This document shows, in pieces, positions 54,548-63,937 of a DNA stretch of 64,000 nt. Under the pieces are notes generated by a model, which did not search any database, had not been told where the DNA came from, and was given only the letters and a program-made list of their open reading frames with translations. This stretch comes from an uncultured Tenacibaculum sp. (GTDB lineage: Bacteria; Bacteroidota; Bacteroidia; Flavobacteriales; Flavobacteriaceae), in contig NZ_CANNBW010000006.1 in NCBI RefSeq assembly GCF_947502995.1, forward strand, positions 1 through 64,000. The letters are read 5' to 3'. How positions within the stretch are numbered: the first letter of the stretch is position 1; every line of letters begins with the position of its first letter. The translations under genes and the position numbers were made by a program.

Positions 54548-56695
54548 ATGAGTAAAAAAGTATCACGTCGTAAATTTTTAGTAAGAGGAGGTTTAGGAAC
54601 TTTAGGAGTATTAGCTGTTGGAACTTATGTATTCAGAAATCCAATTCGTCGATCAATTTTAGAAATGGCAGAAACCATGGCTCCAACCTATATGGGAAGT
54701 GGAACTGAAGTTGAATTGTGGTTTGAGTTAACAAAAGACAATAAAGTTATATTTCATAGTCCTAAGGTAGAAATGGGACAAGGTTCATTTACGAGTTTTG
54801 CTCAGATGATTGCTGATGAAATGGATGTGAGTATAAATCAGGTTATCGTAGTTGGAGCAGCAACAAAAACAGGAATTATAGATGCAATGAGTACTGGAGG
54901 AAGTTTATCAGTTGGAGGTTTATGGAAACCTTTACGAGAACTTTCTGCAACAATGCGTGGAATGTTAAAAATTGAAGCTGCAAAAAAGTTAGGAATTGAT
55001 ATCGCAAATTTATCCACAAAAGAAGGTATGGTTTCAGGAGACGGAAAAACTATGACTTATGCTGAAGTTGCAGGTGGAATTACAAAATGGGAAGTTTCAG
55101 ATACTCCAGAATTAAAACCTACAAAGTCCTATAAATTTATAGGAAAGCCAGTTAAAAGAATTGACTTAAACGCTAAGGTTTTTGGTGAGCCAATTTTTGG
55201 TTTAGATGCTGAAATGCCAGATATGCTTTATGCTACTGTGGTTCGATCGAGTTTAGTTGGAGCTAAATTTATGAGCGCAAATATTACCGAAGCTGAAAAA
55301 ATGCCTGGAGTTGTGAAGATTGTTCAGATGAATGATTGGGTTGGAGTCATTGCTGAAACATATCCGCAAGCTTTATTAGCAAAACAAAAGTTGGAAGTAG
55401 AATGGACTAGCGATAAAACTTGGACAGAAGAAGATATTAGAGATCTGCTCAAAGTTGGCAATGGTAATAAAATGATAACGCAAAGTAAAGGTAGTTTTTT
55501 AGAAAATGAAGATGATGCGGTTACTATGGAGTTTACAAGTCCTTTAGGAGCTCACGCGCAAATTGAACCTAACGGAGCTTTAGCACATTATGATAAAGAT
55601 GGAAATGTAACTGTAATTTTATCAACTCAAGTAATTGGAGTTACACAAAAACAAATAGCGGAATCATTAAAAATTGATAAAGAAAAAATTAATGTTATTC
55701 CAACGTATTTAGGGGGAGGTTTCGGTAGAAGATTAAATACAGTTCATGCTGTACAAGCTGTTCAAATGTCTAAAGCTGTTGGTAAACCTGTGAAATATAT
55801 TTTTACTAGAAAAGAAGAGTTTCAACACGATACTTTTCGTCCACCTACACATCATATCTTAAAAGGAAAGTTGAATAGTCAAGGTCTGTTAGATAGTTTA
55901 GAGCATCATTATGCCAGCGGAGATGTAGCAATAAATTCTGTAATCATGCCAGATGCTTTGCATACGATATTAGGTTCAGATGTTGGAGCGATGAGAGGTG
56001 GGAATATTATGTATGATAAAGTTCCCAATAGAAATGTTGTACAATGGCATACAACTTTACCGTTTGCAACGAGTTGGTGGAGAAGTTTAGGATTGCTAGC
56101 GAATACTTTTGCTATTGAAAGTTTTATTGATGAAATGGCAATGAAAGCTGGGAAAAATCCTGTTGATTTTCGTGTGGGAATGTTAAGTGGTGAAGGAACT
56201 TCTAAAAGAATAAAAGATGTAATTCAACTTGCGGCTTCTAAAGGTAATTATAAAGATAAACCTGAAAATGGAATGGCAATGGGATTTGCAGCTTCTGTAG
56301 ATAGTAATTCTCCTGCAGCTCATGTTGTAGAGGTGTCAATTGTTAATAATGAAATTAAAGTTCATAAAGTAACTTGTGCTTTCGATTGTGGTTTAGTGGT
56401 GAATCCAGATCAAGTAAAAGCACAATGTGAAGGTTCAATAATTATGGGTATTAGTGGTTCAATGCATGAGAAGATGACATTGAAAGATGGAGAACTATAT
56501 CCAACAATTTATGGACCTTATGATATGGCTTTAATGAAAAATTCACCAAAAGAAATCGATGTACATTTTATTCAAGGAGCTGATATTCCATTACCTGTTG
56601 GTGAACCTCCAATGGGGCCAATAGCTGCTGCAGTTGCAAATGCAGTTAAAAGATTGACTGGTAAAAGACTAACAGATTTGCCATTAAAATTATAA
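54548..56695 (+). CDS. Molybdopterin-binding catalytic subunit (IorB-like, xanthine dehydrogenase family)
   Basis: This 715-residue protein has a twin-arginine signal SRRKFLVRGG, so the enzyme is exported folded to the periplasm. Molybdopterin contacts include VEMGQGSFTSFAQMIADEM, GGSLSVGGLW, YLGGGFGRRLN and the C-terminal PVGEPPMGPIAAAVANAVKR with the catalytic Glu. The true substrate (an aldehyde or aza-aromatic) is not determined by sequence. Its cofactor maturation genes follow in the same direction. Confidence 0.93.
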   Translation: MSKKVSRRKFLVRGGLGTLGVLAVGTYVFRNPIRRSILEMAETMAPTYMGSGTEVELWFELTKDNKVIFHSPKVEMGQGSFTSFAQMIADEMDVSINQVIVVGAATKTGIIDAMSTGGSLSVGGLWKPLRELSATMRGMLKIEAAKKLGIDIANLSTKEGMVSGDGKTMTYAEVAGGITKWEVSDTPELKPTKSYKFIGKPVKRIDLNAKVFGEPIFGLDAEMPDMLYATVVRSSLVGAKFMSANITEAEKMPGVVKIVQMNDWVGVIAETYPQALLAKQKLEVEWTSDKTWTEEDIRDLLKVGNGNKMITQSKGSFLENEDDAVTMEFTSPLGAHAQIEPNGALAHYDKDGNVTVILSTQVIGVTQKQIAESLKIDKEKINVIPTYLGGGFGRRLNTVHAVQAVQMSKAVGKPVKYIFTRKEEFQHDTFRPPTHHILKGKLNSQGLLDSLEHHYASGDVAINSVIMPDALHTILGSDVGAMRGGNIMYDKVPNRNVVQWHTTLPFATSWWRSLGLLANTFAIESFIDEMAMKAGKNPVDFRVGMLSGEGTSKRIKDVIQLAASKGNYKDKPENGMAMGFAASVDSNSPAAHVVEVSIVNNEIKVHKVTCAFDCGLVVNPDQVKAQCEGSIIMGISGSMHEKMTLKDGELYPTIYGPYDMALMKNSPKEIDVHFIQGADIPLPVGEPPMGPIAAAVANAVKRLTGKRLTDLPLKL

Positions 56696-56760
56696 TTACT
56701 TTTTTCTGTCTGATGCCAAAGAAATTGAGAAGTTAAATTTATAATGCGTAATTTAACGAC

Positions 56761-57777
56761 ATGACACATGAATTTGTAGACATAGTAAAACAAGCTGTAC
56801 TTCATCAAAAAAAAGGGTTGAAAAATGTATTGGCAACTGTAGTTCATTTAGAAGGTTCTTCTTACAGAAAACCAGGTGTTCGAATGCTGATTTGTGAAGA
56901 CGGAAAAATGATCGGAGCAGTTAGTGGAGGTTGTGTAGAAAAAGAGGTGAAGCTAAGAGCCCAGTCTGTTTTTAAAGATGGAATAGCTAAAGTTATTACT
57001 TATGATGGACGATATCGTTTGGGTTGTGAGGGAATATTGTACATTTTAATCGAACCTTTTCATGTTTCAAATGATTTTATCAATGATTTTGAGAAACGTT
57101 TATCAGATAGAGAAGAGTTTGCAATTCATTCTTCTTTTGTAGCTGAAGATGAGGCTAAAGGAGATTATGGAAGTGCTATTACTTTTCAAAATGATAAACA
57201 ATATACGTTTAATGAAAAGTTGGAGTTCTCAAATGATTTACAGAAGTTTTCTCAGAAACTAAAACCACTAACAAAATTATTAATTGTTGGAGGAGAGCAT
57301 GATGCTGTAAAATTAACATCAGTGTCTAGTTTGTTAGGTTGGGAAGTTGATGTGATTACTTCAATTAAAGATCCAAAATCTAAAACTGATTTTCCTGGAG
57401 CAAATACAGTAACTGCAAGTACTCCGGAAATCGTTGATTTAACTATAGATTCTGATACAGTTGTAGTATTAATGACGCATAATTATGTTCAAGATTTAAA
57501 ATATTTATTGAAAATAATAAATTTCAATCCGATGTATATTGGGATTTTAGGTTCTACAAAAAGAAGAGATCAGTTAGAAAATGACTTGTTTCATTACAAA
57601 GAAGACGTGTCCGAAGAATTATTAGATAAAATTTATAGTCCAGCAGGATTGCATATCGGAGCAATAACTCCAGAAGAAATTGCAGTCTCAATTGTTGCTG
57701 AAATTTTAGCAGTAATTCGAAAAAAAGAACCGTATTCTTTACGTAAAATAAAAGGAAAAATCCATCTTCAGAAGTAA
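56761..57777 (+). CDS. XdhC/CoxI-family maturation protein
   Basis: This 338-residue protein has the XdhC N-terminal part with ATVVHLEGSSYRKPGVRMLI and GAVSGGCVEKEV, and the C-terminal Rossmann part with LLIVGGEHDAVKL and IGILGSTKRRDQL. XdhC-like proteins protect and insert (often sulfurated) molybdenum cofactor into hydroxylases. Placement right after the catalytic subunit supports that role. Confidence 0.92.
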   Translation: MTHEFVDIVKQAVLHQKKGLKNVLATVVHLEGSSYRKPGVRMLICEDGKMIGAVSGGCVEKEVKLRAQSVFKDGIAKVITYDGRYRLGCEGILYILIEPFHVSNDFINDFEKRLSDREEFAIHSSFVAEDEAKGDYGSAITFQNDKQYTFNEKLEFSNDLQKFSQKLKPLTKLLIVGGEHDAVKLTSVSSLLGWEVDVITSIKDPKSKTDFPGANTVTASTPEIVDLTIDSDTVVVLMTHNYVQDLKYLLKIINFNPMYIGILGSTKRRDQLENDLFHYKEDVSEELLDKIYSPAGLHIGAITPEEIAVSIVAEILAVIRKKEPYSLRKIKGKIHLQK

Positions 57778-57780
57778 GAT

Positions 57781-58359
57781 ATGAAAATAGCAATGCTAGT
57801 TTTAGCAGCAGGGAAAGCTTCTCGAATGGGAAGTGTAAAACAATTACTTCCATATAAAAATAGCTCAATACTAGGAACAGTTTTAGAAAGTAGTATTAAG
57901 GTTTTTAATTCAGAAGATATTTATGTTGTTTTAGGTGCAAATGCTCAAACTATAAAAGAAAGCTTACGAAACTACACTGTAAACTATATAATTAATGAAG
58001 GTTTTGCTTCAGGATTAAGTTCAAGTATTTATTCAGGAGTAACAAAACTTTCAAATTACGACGCTATTTTAATTGCTTTAGGAGATCAGCCTAAAATTGA
58101 TGTCACCTACATCAACGAAATGGTAACTTTATATCAGAAAAATAAAGAATGTATTGTTGCTTCTAGATACGATGATTTTAATGGTGTGCCTGCAATTTTT
58201 CCTAAAACATTCTATCCTAAACTCTTAAATTTAACTGGTGATAAAGGCGCAAAACAATTGTTAAATTCTGAGTTAAATTTTATAAAAACAGTAGCTTCTT
58301 CAGGAAAATTACTCGATATTGATACACCTGAAGATTACCAAAAATTAATCAACCCATGA
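57781..58359 (+). CDS. MocA-like molybdenum cofactor nucleotidyltransferase
   Basis: This 192-residue NTP-transferase has LVLAAGKASRMGSVKQLLPY at the start, then LIALGDQPKIDVTYI and NGVPAIFPKTFYPKL. It resembles MocA (CMP transfer to the molybdenum cofactor) or MobA-like enzymes. The xanthine-dehydrogenase-type partner suggests an MCD form of the cofactor, consistent with MocA. It overlaps moeA by four bases (ATGA). Confidence 0.88.
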   Translation: MKIAMLVLAAGKASRMGSVKQLLPYKNSSILGTVLESSIKVFNSEDIYVVLGANAQTIKESLRNYTVNYIINEGFASGLSSSIYSGVTKLSNYDAILIALGDQPKIDVTYINEMVTLYQKNKECIVASRYDDFNGVPAIFPKTFYPKLLNLTGDKGAKQLLNSELNFIKTVASSGKLLDIDTPEDYQKLINP

Positions 58360-59528
58360 TTTCAGTTTCTGAAGCAATTCAACATATAGAAAATTACTGT
58401 CAGCCCAATAAAATTATAGAAAAACCAATACAAGAAGTGTTAGGTTTAGTTTTAGCGGAAGCTATAGTTTCTCCAATTAATATGCCTCCGTTCAAGCAAT
58501 CTTCAATGGATGGATATGCATTTATTCATAATGAAATATCAAGTTTTACTGTAGTTGGCGAGGTTCAGGCGGGTGATTCAAAAAATGTAGTATTACAAGA
58601 AGGTGAAGCTGTACGAATTTTTACAGGAGCTAGAGTTCCTGATCAAGCGGATACTGTTGTAATGCAAGAGCATACAAGTGTTGAAGGAGATCAACTAACA
58701 ATTGATAAATTACCTGTAAAATCTTCTAATGTAAGACCATTAGGAGAACAAATAAAAACAGGAGCAATAGCTTTAGAAGAAGGAGTAGTTTTAAACGAAG
58801 CGGCAATTGGATTTATAGCTGGTTTAGGATTAAGTACAGTAAAAGTTTATCAGAAACCTAAAGTTAGTATTTTAATAACAGGAAACGAGTTAAAAGCTGT
58901 TGGAGAAGTCTTAGAAGAAGGTCAAGTATACGACAGTAATTCGATTACTTTAAAATTAGCTTTGCATAGATTAGGAATCGATGAAGTTGAAATTATAAAA
59001 GTTGAAGATACATTTGAAGCAACAAAAACAGCAATTAAAAATCAGTTAGATTTTGCTGATGTTATTTTAGTTTCAGGAGGAATTTCTGTTGGAGATTATG
59101 ATTTTGTAAAACGCGGGTTGGAAGAGAATAATGTGTCGGAAGTTTTTTATAAAGTAAATCAAAAACCAGGAAAGCCTTTGTGGTTCGGACAAAAAGAAGA
59201 GAAATTAGTTTTTGCTTTACCGGGAAATCCAGCTTCTAGTTTAAGTTGTTTTTACTCTTATGTGCTTCCGGTGATAAAAGCACAATTAGGTTATAAAAAT
59301 TATCATTTGCCAAGAAGTACAGCTATAGCAGCAAGTGATATTAAAAACGCTTTTGGTAAAACTTTATTCTTAAAAGGAATAATAGAAAACGAACAGGCAA
59401 CGCAATTAACAGGTCAAGCTTCTTCAATGTTAAAGTCTTTTGCTGTCGCAAATGGTTTATTGATCGTTCCAGAAGATGTACAAGAAATAAAAAAAGGAGA
59501 AGAAATTACATACATAAAATTTAGTTAA
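58356..59528 (+). CDS. moeA: Molybdopterin molybdenumtransferase MoeA
   Basis: MoeA inserts molybdate into adenylated molybdopterin. The 390-residue protein has the MoeA words PPFKQSSMDGYAF, GEAVRIFTGARVPDQADTVVMQEH, ILITGNEL, VSGGISVGDYDF and PGKPLWFG followed by LPGNPASSLSCF. All domains of the family appear present. It overlaps its upstream neighbour and is 3 bases before the TauE-like gene. Confidence 0.96.
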   Translation: MISVSEAIQHIENYCQPNKIIEKPIQEVLGLVLAEAIVSPINMPPFKQSSMDGYAFIHNEISSFTVVGEVQAGDSKNVVLQEGEAVRIFTGARVPDQADTVVMQEHTSVEGDQLTIDKLPVKSSNVRPLGEQIKTGAIALEEGVVLNEAAIGFIAGLGLSTVKVYQKPKVSILITGNELKAVGEVLEEGQVYDSNSITLKLALHRLGIDEVEIIKVEDTFEATKTAIKNQLDFADVILVSGGISVGDYDFVKRGLEENNVSEVFYKVNQKPGKPLWFGQKEEKLVFALPGNPASSLSCFYSYVLPVIKAQLGYKNYHLPRSTAIAASDIKNAFGKTLFLKGIIENEQATQLTGQASSMLKSFAVANGLLIVPEDVQEIKKGEEITYIKFS

Positions 59529-59531
59529 TCG

Positions 59532-60278
59532 ATGGAAGTATTGCAGCTAGAAGTATTAGTTCCATTTTTATTAATTCTCGTTGTAGTTGCTTTTTTATAT
59601 GCAAGTGTCGGCCATGGAGGAGCAAGTGGTTATTTAGCATTAATGGCTTTATTTACTTTTCCTGCTTTATTTATGAAACCAATAGCTTTAGTACTTAATA
59701 TTTTTGTTTCTGGAGTGTCGTTTTGGTTTTTCAGAAAGCATCAACATTTCAAGTGGAAGTTGTTTTATCCGTTTGCAATTAGTTCCATTCCTGCAGCTTT
59801 TATTGGTGGTTATATCTCAGTGAATGCTGGTTTTTATAAAAAAATACTAGGCTTTTTTCTGATTTTCGCAATTCTTAAGATGTTAAATGTATTTGGAGGT
59901 GAAAAGGAAGAACTAAAAGAGAATAATTTAGTAATTTCACTATTAATAGGAGCTTGTATCGGACTTTTTTCAGGTATGATTGGTATTGGAGGAGGTATAA
60001 TTTTAAGTCCGGTTATTGTGCTTTTAGCATGGGGAAATATGAAACAAGCAGCTGCAGTTTCAGCCTTATTTATTTTTGTGAATTCAATTTCAGGATTAAT
60101 AGGTTTTACCATAAATGAAGGAATAGTTCCGTCGGAGGTTTTATACTTTATTCCGGTGGCATTAATTGGTGGAAGTTTAGGTGCTATTTATGGAAGTAAA
60201 AAGTATTCTATGAATACGTTGAAATATGTGTTGGCAGGAGTATTAACAATAGCAGCTGTAAAATTATTTTTAGTGTAA
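59532..60278 (+). CDS. TauE/SafE-family membrane permease
   Basis: This 248-residue protein has about eight hydrophobic segments, with family signatures SVGHGGASGYLALMAL near the start and IGLFSGMIGIGGGIILSPVIVL in the second half. Members export sulfite, sulfonates or related anions. Being inside the molybdenum cofactor operon, it might handle sulfite/thiosulfate or molybdate-like anions. The substrate is unproven. Confidence 0.85.
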   Translation: MEVLQLEVLVPFLLILVVVAFLYASVGHGGASGYLALMALFTFPALFMKPIALVLNIFVSGVSFWFFRKHQHFKWKLFYPFAISSIPAAFIGGYISVNAGFYKKILGFFLIFAILKMLNVFGGEKEELKENNLVISLLIGACIGLFSGMIGIGGGIILSPVIVLLAWGNMKQAAAVSALFIFVNSISGLIGFTINEGIVPSEVLYFIPVALIGGSLGAIYGSKKYSMNTLKYVLAGVLTIAAVKLFLV

Positions 60279-60282
60279 GAAA

Positions 60283-60516
60283 ATGAATGTTATTTATTTT
60301 GGAAAAATAGCTGATGTTGCAAATAAATCGTCAGAAAATATTAGTTTGAAGGAGAATTCAATAGCTAGCTTAATTGATTTTTTACAAGAAAAATATCAAT
60401 TAGCATTAGATGATATGCAAATTGCTGTTAATCATAATTTAGTTTCAAAATCTGATGAATTGATATTGAAAGAAACAGATGAGGTAGCAATTTTATCAGC
60501 TTTTGCAGGAGGTTAA
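60283..60516 (+). CDS. moaD: Molybdopterin synthase sulfur carrier MoaD
   Basis: The 77-residue ubiquitin-like protein ends in Gly-Gly (SAFAGG), which carries the thiocarboxylate used by MoaE. It starts MNVIYFGKIADVANKSS. An adenylating enzyme (MoeB) is not in this operon. The ThiF/MoeB-like protein at 24573 could serve both ThiS and MoaD. Confidence 0.93.
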   Translation: MNVIYFGKIADVANKSSENISLKENSIASLIDFLQEKYQLALDDMQIAVNHNLVSKSDELILKETDEVAILSAFAGG

Positions 60517-60528
60517 AATATTGTCAAG

Positions 60529-61497
60529 ATGAGGAGTATAGTAATAGTTTTTGTGTTTTTAATTTATGCTTGTGGAGGTAAGCAATTGAAAAAAGAACTT
60601 GTTTCTGAAGATGGAACAATAAAAGATACTATTGTTATTAAAGATACAATCTCACAGGTCGAAACTGTCGTAAAAGAACAAAAAGAGGTAGCGCCTAATA
60701 AATTGATAATAACAGATTCAAAATCAATTTATATTAGTCTGCTTACAAAAATAGCTGAAGGAAAAGATTATTATTTACCAGTAAGCTTTAAACCTTTGGT
60801 TTCAGATATAAAACAAGAAGATTTTCATAACAATTATACTGATTACACATGTGATTTGATCCTGAAAAATATAGAATATACTAGATATAAAATTGAAGAT
60901 TCTGTTGCGGATAAATATTTTGAAATTAGTAATCTGAATTCAATTTTAGTTTTTGATGAAAATCAAAATATATTAGATACACTGCATTTGAAAAATTACG
61001 AATACTTTTCAGATCAATTAGAAAGTCAGGTCATCGCAACGTACAAAGCTACAGAGAAAGTAAAAGAAGATAAAGAATATGTTTGTATGACTGTAAATGA
61101 CTTTGTGAAAAAGAATAGTTTTCGGTTTATAAAAGATAGTATTTATTTAAAAGCTACATTAAAGGAAAACAGATTTAAACCGACAGATGTATATGCACAT
61201 TATAAAATGATAAAGGCTAAGGATACTATTTCCTTTTTGTCTTTTGGTCAGTATAAAGGAGAAACTGCAAAACATGCATTTTATCTATTTAGAAATAAAG
61301 AACCTTTAGATTCTATAATTAATAAAAACCTGATTTCTAAAATAATTTCTGTACCAACAACGCTTAATGAAGAAAATATATTTGTAACGCATCAATTTAT
61401 TCCAGATACAGATGCGTTTTGGATGTCGGTAATTGGAATTGATATTGTAGCAAACACATTAACACAGTACGAAAGAAATAGAGTGTTTTTAAGATAA
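60529..61497 (+). CDS. Lipoprotein of unknown function inside the molybdenum cofactor operon
   Basis: This 322-residue protein has a lipobox (LIYACGG, lipid Cys about residue 15), then a Lys/Glu-rich spacer and a beta-rich body. No recognised domain is present. It lies 12 bases after moaD and touches the moaE frame, so it is co-expressed with cofactor genes, yet it would be an envelope protein. It may assist the periplasmic molybdenum hydroxylase, which is inference. Confidence 0.7.
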   Translation: MRSIVIVFVFLIYACGGKQLKKELVSEDGTIKDTIVIKDTISQVETVVKEQKEVAPNKLIITDSKSIYISLLTKIAEGKDYYLPVSFKPLVSDIKQEDFHNNYTDYTCDLILKNIEYTRYKIEDSVADKYFEISNLNSILVFDENQNILDTLHLKNYEYFSDQLESQVIATYKATEKVKEDKEYVCMTVNDFVKKNSFRFIKDSIYLKATLKENRFKPTDVYAHYKMIKAKDTISFLSFGQYKGETAKHAFYLFRNKEPLDSIINKNLISKIISVPTTLNEENIFVTHQFIPDTDAFWMSVIGIDIVANTLTQYERNRVFLR

Positions 61498-61515
61498 GTG
61501 AAGAATAATAAGAAA

Positions 61516-61950
61516 ATGAAGAAAAAAACAGTTTTCATAGAAGGACAAATTACTTCTGAATTTATTGCTAATGCGATAGCTAAGCATCAAGTAAAAACTC
61601 AAATAGGCGCTCATAATATCTTTTTAGGTCAAATAAGAAAAGATGTTGTGGAGGATAAAACCGTCAGTGCAATAGAGTTTACTTGTTATCAAGAAATGGC
61701 AGAGCAAAAACTACATGAAATCAGAGAAGAAGCCTTTGAAAAGTTTGATTTAACGTGTATGCATACGTATCACAGTTTAGGAAAAGTAAATGTAGGAGAA
61801 GTGTGTTTCTTTGTTTTTGTTTCGGCGCCACATAGACCTCATGTTTATGAAGCAACAGAGTATATTGTAAATAGAATAAAATCTGAAGTTCCAATATTTG
61901 GAAAAGAGCTTTTCGAAGACGAATCGTATCAATGGAAAACAAATGTTTAA
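61516..61950 (+). CDS. moaE: Molybdopterin synthase catalytic subunit MoaE
   Basis: The ATG at 61516 is taken as the start (144 residues), rather than the upstream GTG at 61498. Family features are GAHNIFLGQIRKD, MHTYHSLGKVNVGEVCFFVFVSAPHRPHV and the C-terminal PIFGKELFEDESYQWK with catalytic Lys. It converts precursor Z to molybdopterin together with MoaD. Confidence 0.95.
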   Translation: MKKKTVFIEGQITSEFIANAIAKHQVKTQIGAHNIFLGQIRKDVVEDKTVSAIEFTCYQEMAEQKLHEIREEAFEKFDLTCMHTYHSLGKVNVGEVCFFVFVSAPHRPHVYEATEYIVNRIKSEVPIFGKELFEDESYQWKTNV

Positions 61951-61972
61951 TCTTAATTAAAGCTTAATTTAT

Positions 61973-61998
61973 GTCAGTTCGAGCGGAGTCGAGAACTA
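61973..61998. repeat. Short palindromic intergenic element
   Basis: AGTTCGA and TCGAGAACT form an inverted repeat around GCGGAG in the gap between moaE and moaCB. TCAGTTCGAGCGGAGTCGAG-type words are widespread intergenic repeats in flavobacteria, as I recall. Confidence 0.5.
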
Positions 61999-62015
61999 AG
62001 CATTAAATATTAACA

Positions 62016-62924
62016 ATGGTAGATATTACACATAAATCAAATACATTAAGAATAGCAACAGCGCAAGCAATTGTAAAGGTGAGTTTACAAGCTACAATAG
62101 ATGCTATTCAAAATGATACTGTTCCTAAAGGAAATGTTTTTGCAATGAGTAAAGCAGCAGGTTTACTTGGTGTAAAAAAAACACCTGAATTATTACCAGA
62201 TTGCCATCCAATGCCAATTGAGTTTACTGGTATTACTTATGAAATAGAAGGATTAAATGTTGTTGTAAAAGTTACAGTAAAAACGATTTATAAAACAGGA
62301 GTAGAAGTTGAAGCAATGCACGGAGCGAGTGTAGTTGCTTTAAATATGTATGATATGTTAAAGCCTATTGATAAAGGAGTTGAAATACATGCAATAAAAT
62401 TACTTCAGAAAAAAGGAGGAAAAACATCTTATCCAGTAAGAGATGTTTCAGAAGTAAAAGCTGCAGTTATTGTGTGCTCAGATACTATTTCTCAAGGAAA
62501 AGGTGAAGATAAATCAGGAAAGCTAATCAAAGAGAAATTGGAAGGTTATCAAGTAACTACAAAAGAAGTAGAAGTTGTTCCAGATGATTTTGATACAATT
62601 CAACAAAGGGTTTTAGCTTTAAAAGAAGAATATAGCTTAATTGTATTAACAGGCGGAACAGGTTTGTCGGTACGTGATACAACACCTGAAGCAATTTTAC
62701 CTTTGTTGGATAAAAGAATCGTAGGAGCAGAAGAGACTATTCGAAGATACGGACAAGAACGTATGCCTTATGCAATGTTATCTAGAAGTGTTGTAGGAAC
62801 AATTAATAATAGTTGTTTAGTATTAGCACTTCCAGGATCAAGCAAGGGAGTTGTAGAAAGTTTAGATGCGGTTTTTCCACATTTATTTCATAGTTATAAA
62901 GTATTAACAGGAGAGCGTCATTAA
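62016..62924 (+). CDS. moaCB: Bifunctional MoaC-MoaB molybdenum cofactor protein
   Basis: This 302-residue fusion has the MoaC half (about 1-150, with GVKKTPELLPDCHPMPIEF and EVEAMHGASVVALNMYDMLK), which forms cyclic pyranopterin phosphate after MoaA, and a MoaB/MogA half (about 150-302, with VCSDTISQGKGEDKSG and LTGGTGLSVRDTTPEA), which adenylates molybdopterin. The arrangement is common in Bacteroidota. The stop overlaps the moaA start by one base (TAATG). Confidence 0.95.
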   Translation: MVDITHKSNTLRIATAQAIVKVSLQATIDAIQNDTVPKGNVFAMSKAAGLLGVKKTPELLPDCHPMPIEFTGITYEIEGLNVVVKVTVKTIYKTGVEVEAMHGASVVALNMYDMLKPIDKGVEIHAIKLLQKKGGKTSYPVRDVSEVKAAVIVCSDTISQGKGEDKSGKLIKEKLEGYQVTTKEVEVVPDDFDTIQQRVLALKEEYSLIVLTGGTGLSVRDTTPEAILPLLDKRIVGAEETIRRYGQERMPYAMLSRSVVGTINNSCLVLALPGSSKGVVESLDAVFPHLFHSYKVLTGERH

Positions 62925-63928
62925 TGAATCAGAGACAAAATATACTAACAGATACTTTTGGAAGGCATCATAATTATTTACGAATTTCACTTACTGAAAA
63001 GTGTAATTTACGTTGTACTTACTGTATGCCAGAAAGTGGAGTAGTATTGTCTCCTAGAAATCAAATCATGACGGCTGCTGAAGTTATCGATATTGCAACA
63101 TTGTTTGTGCAACATGGAGTAACTAAAATTAGATTGACAGGTGGAGAACCTTTATTGAGAAAAGATTTTGAAGAAATTATTTCTGGACTCTCTAAATTAC
63201 CTATTGAGCTTTCGATGACTACAAATGCAATTCTAGTGGATAGAAATATTGAGGTGTTAAAAAAGTCATTGTTAAAAACAATCAATGTAAGTTTAGATAC
63301 TTTACACCCTGAAAAGTTCAATACAATAACAAAGCGAGATCAATTTAAAAAAGCTTTTGAAAATACACAGTTATTATTAGACGAAGGTTTTAATGTAAAA
63401 CTGAATGTTGTGTTGTTAAAAGGTTTTAATGATAATGAAATTATCGATTTCGTAGAGTTTACGAAAGATAGAGCAATTTCAGTCCGTTTTATAGAGTTTA
63501 TGCCTTTCGACGGAAATAGATGGGATAAATCTAAATTAGTAAGTTATAATGAGCTTTTAAATCAGGTAGAATCTAAGTTTTCGAAAAATGCTGTTATTCC
63601 TTTACCTCATGAGGATAATTTTACAGCTAGAAATTTTAAAATTGATACTTATCAAGGTAGTTTTGGAATCATTTCTTCAGTAACGAATCCGTTTTGCGAT
63701 GTTTGTAATCGTATCCGATTAACAGCAAATGGAAAATTAAAGAATTGTCTATTTTCTACTTCAGAAACAGATTTATTAAGTACATACAGAGCGGGAATTT
63801 CTATTGAGCCAATAATTCAAAGCGCAATTCTTAAAAAGAAAGCAGTTCGTTCTGGAATGACAGATAGCAAAGATTTTGAAAACTTAACCAACCATAACAA
63901 CCGAAGTATGATTACTATAGGTGGTTAA
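62924..63928 (+). CDS. moaA: GTP 3',8-cyclase MoaA
   Basis: This radical SAM enzyme starts molybdenum cofactor synthesis. The 334-residue protein has the N-terminal cluster CNLRCTYCMPE (CxxxCxxC), RLTGGEPLLRKDF, the second cluster CDVCNRIRLTANGKLKNC, and a C-terminal Gly-Gly (ITIGG) required for activity in the family. It is the last gene of the operon and no terminator is seen before the window end. Confidence 0.97.
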   Translation: MNQRQNILTDTFGRHHNYLRISLTEKCNLRCTYCMPESGVVLSPRNQIMTAAEVIDIATLFVQHGVTKIRLTGGEPLLRKDFEEIISGLSKLPIELSMTTNAILVDRNIEVLKKSLLKTINVSLDTLHPEKFNTITKRDQFKKAFENTQLLLDEGFNVKLNVVLLKGFNDNEIIDFVEFTKDRAISVRFIEFMPFDGNRWDKSKLVSYNELLNQVESKFSKNAVIPLPHEDNFTARNFKIDTYQGSFGIISSVTNPFCDVCNRIRLTANGKLKNCLFSTSETDLLSTYRAGISIEPIIQSAILKKKAVRSGMTDSKDFENLTNHNNRSMITIGG

Positions 63929-63937
63929 GTATACTTT

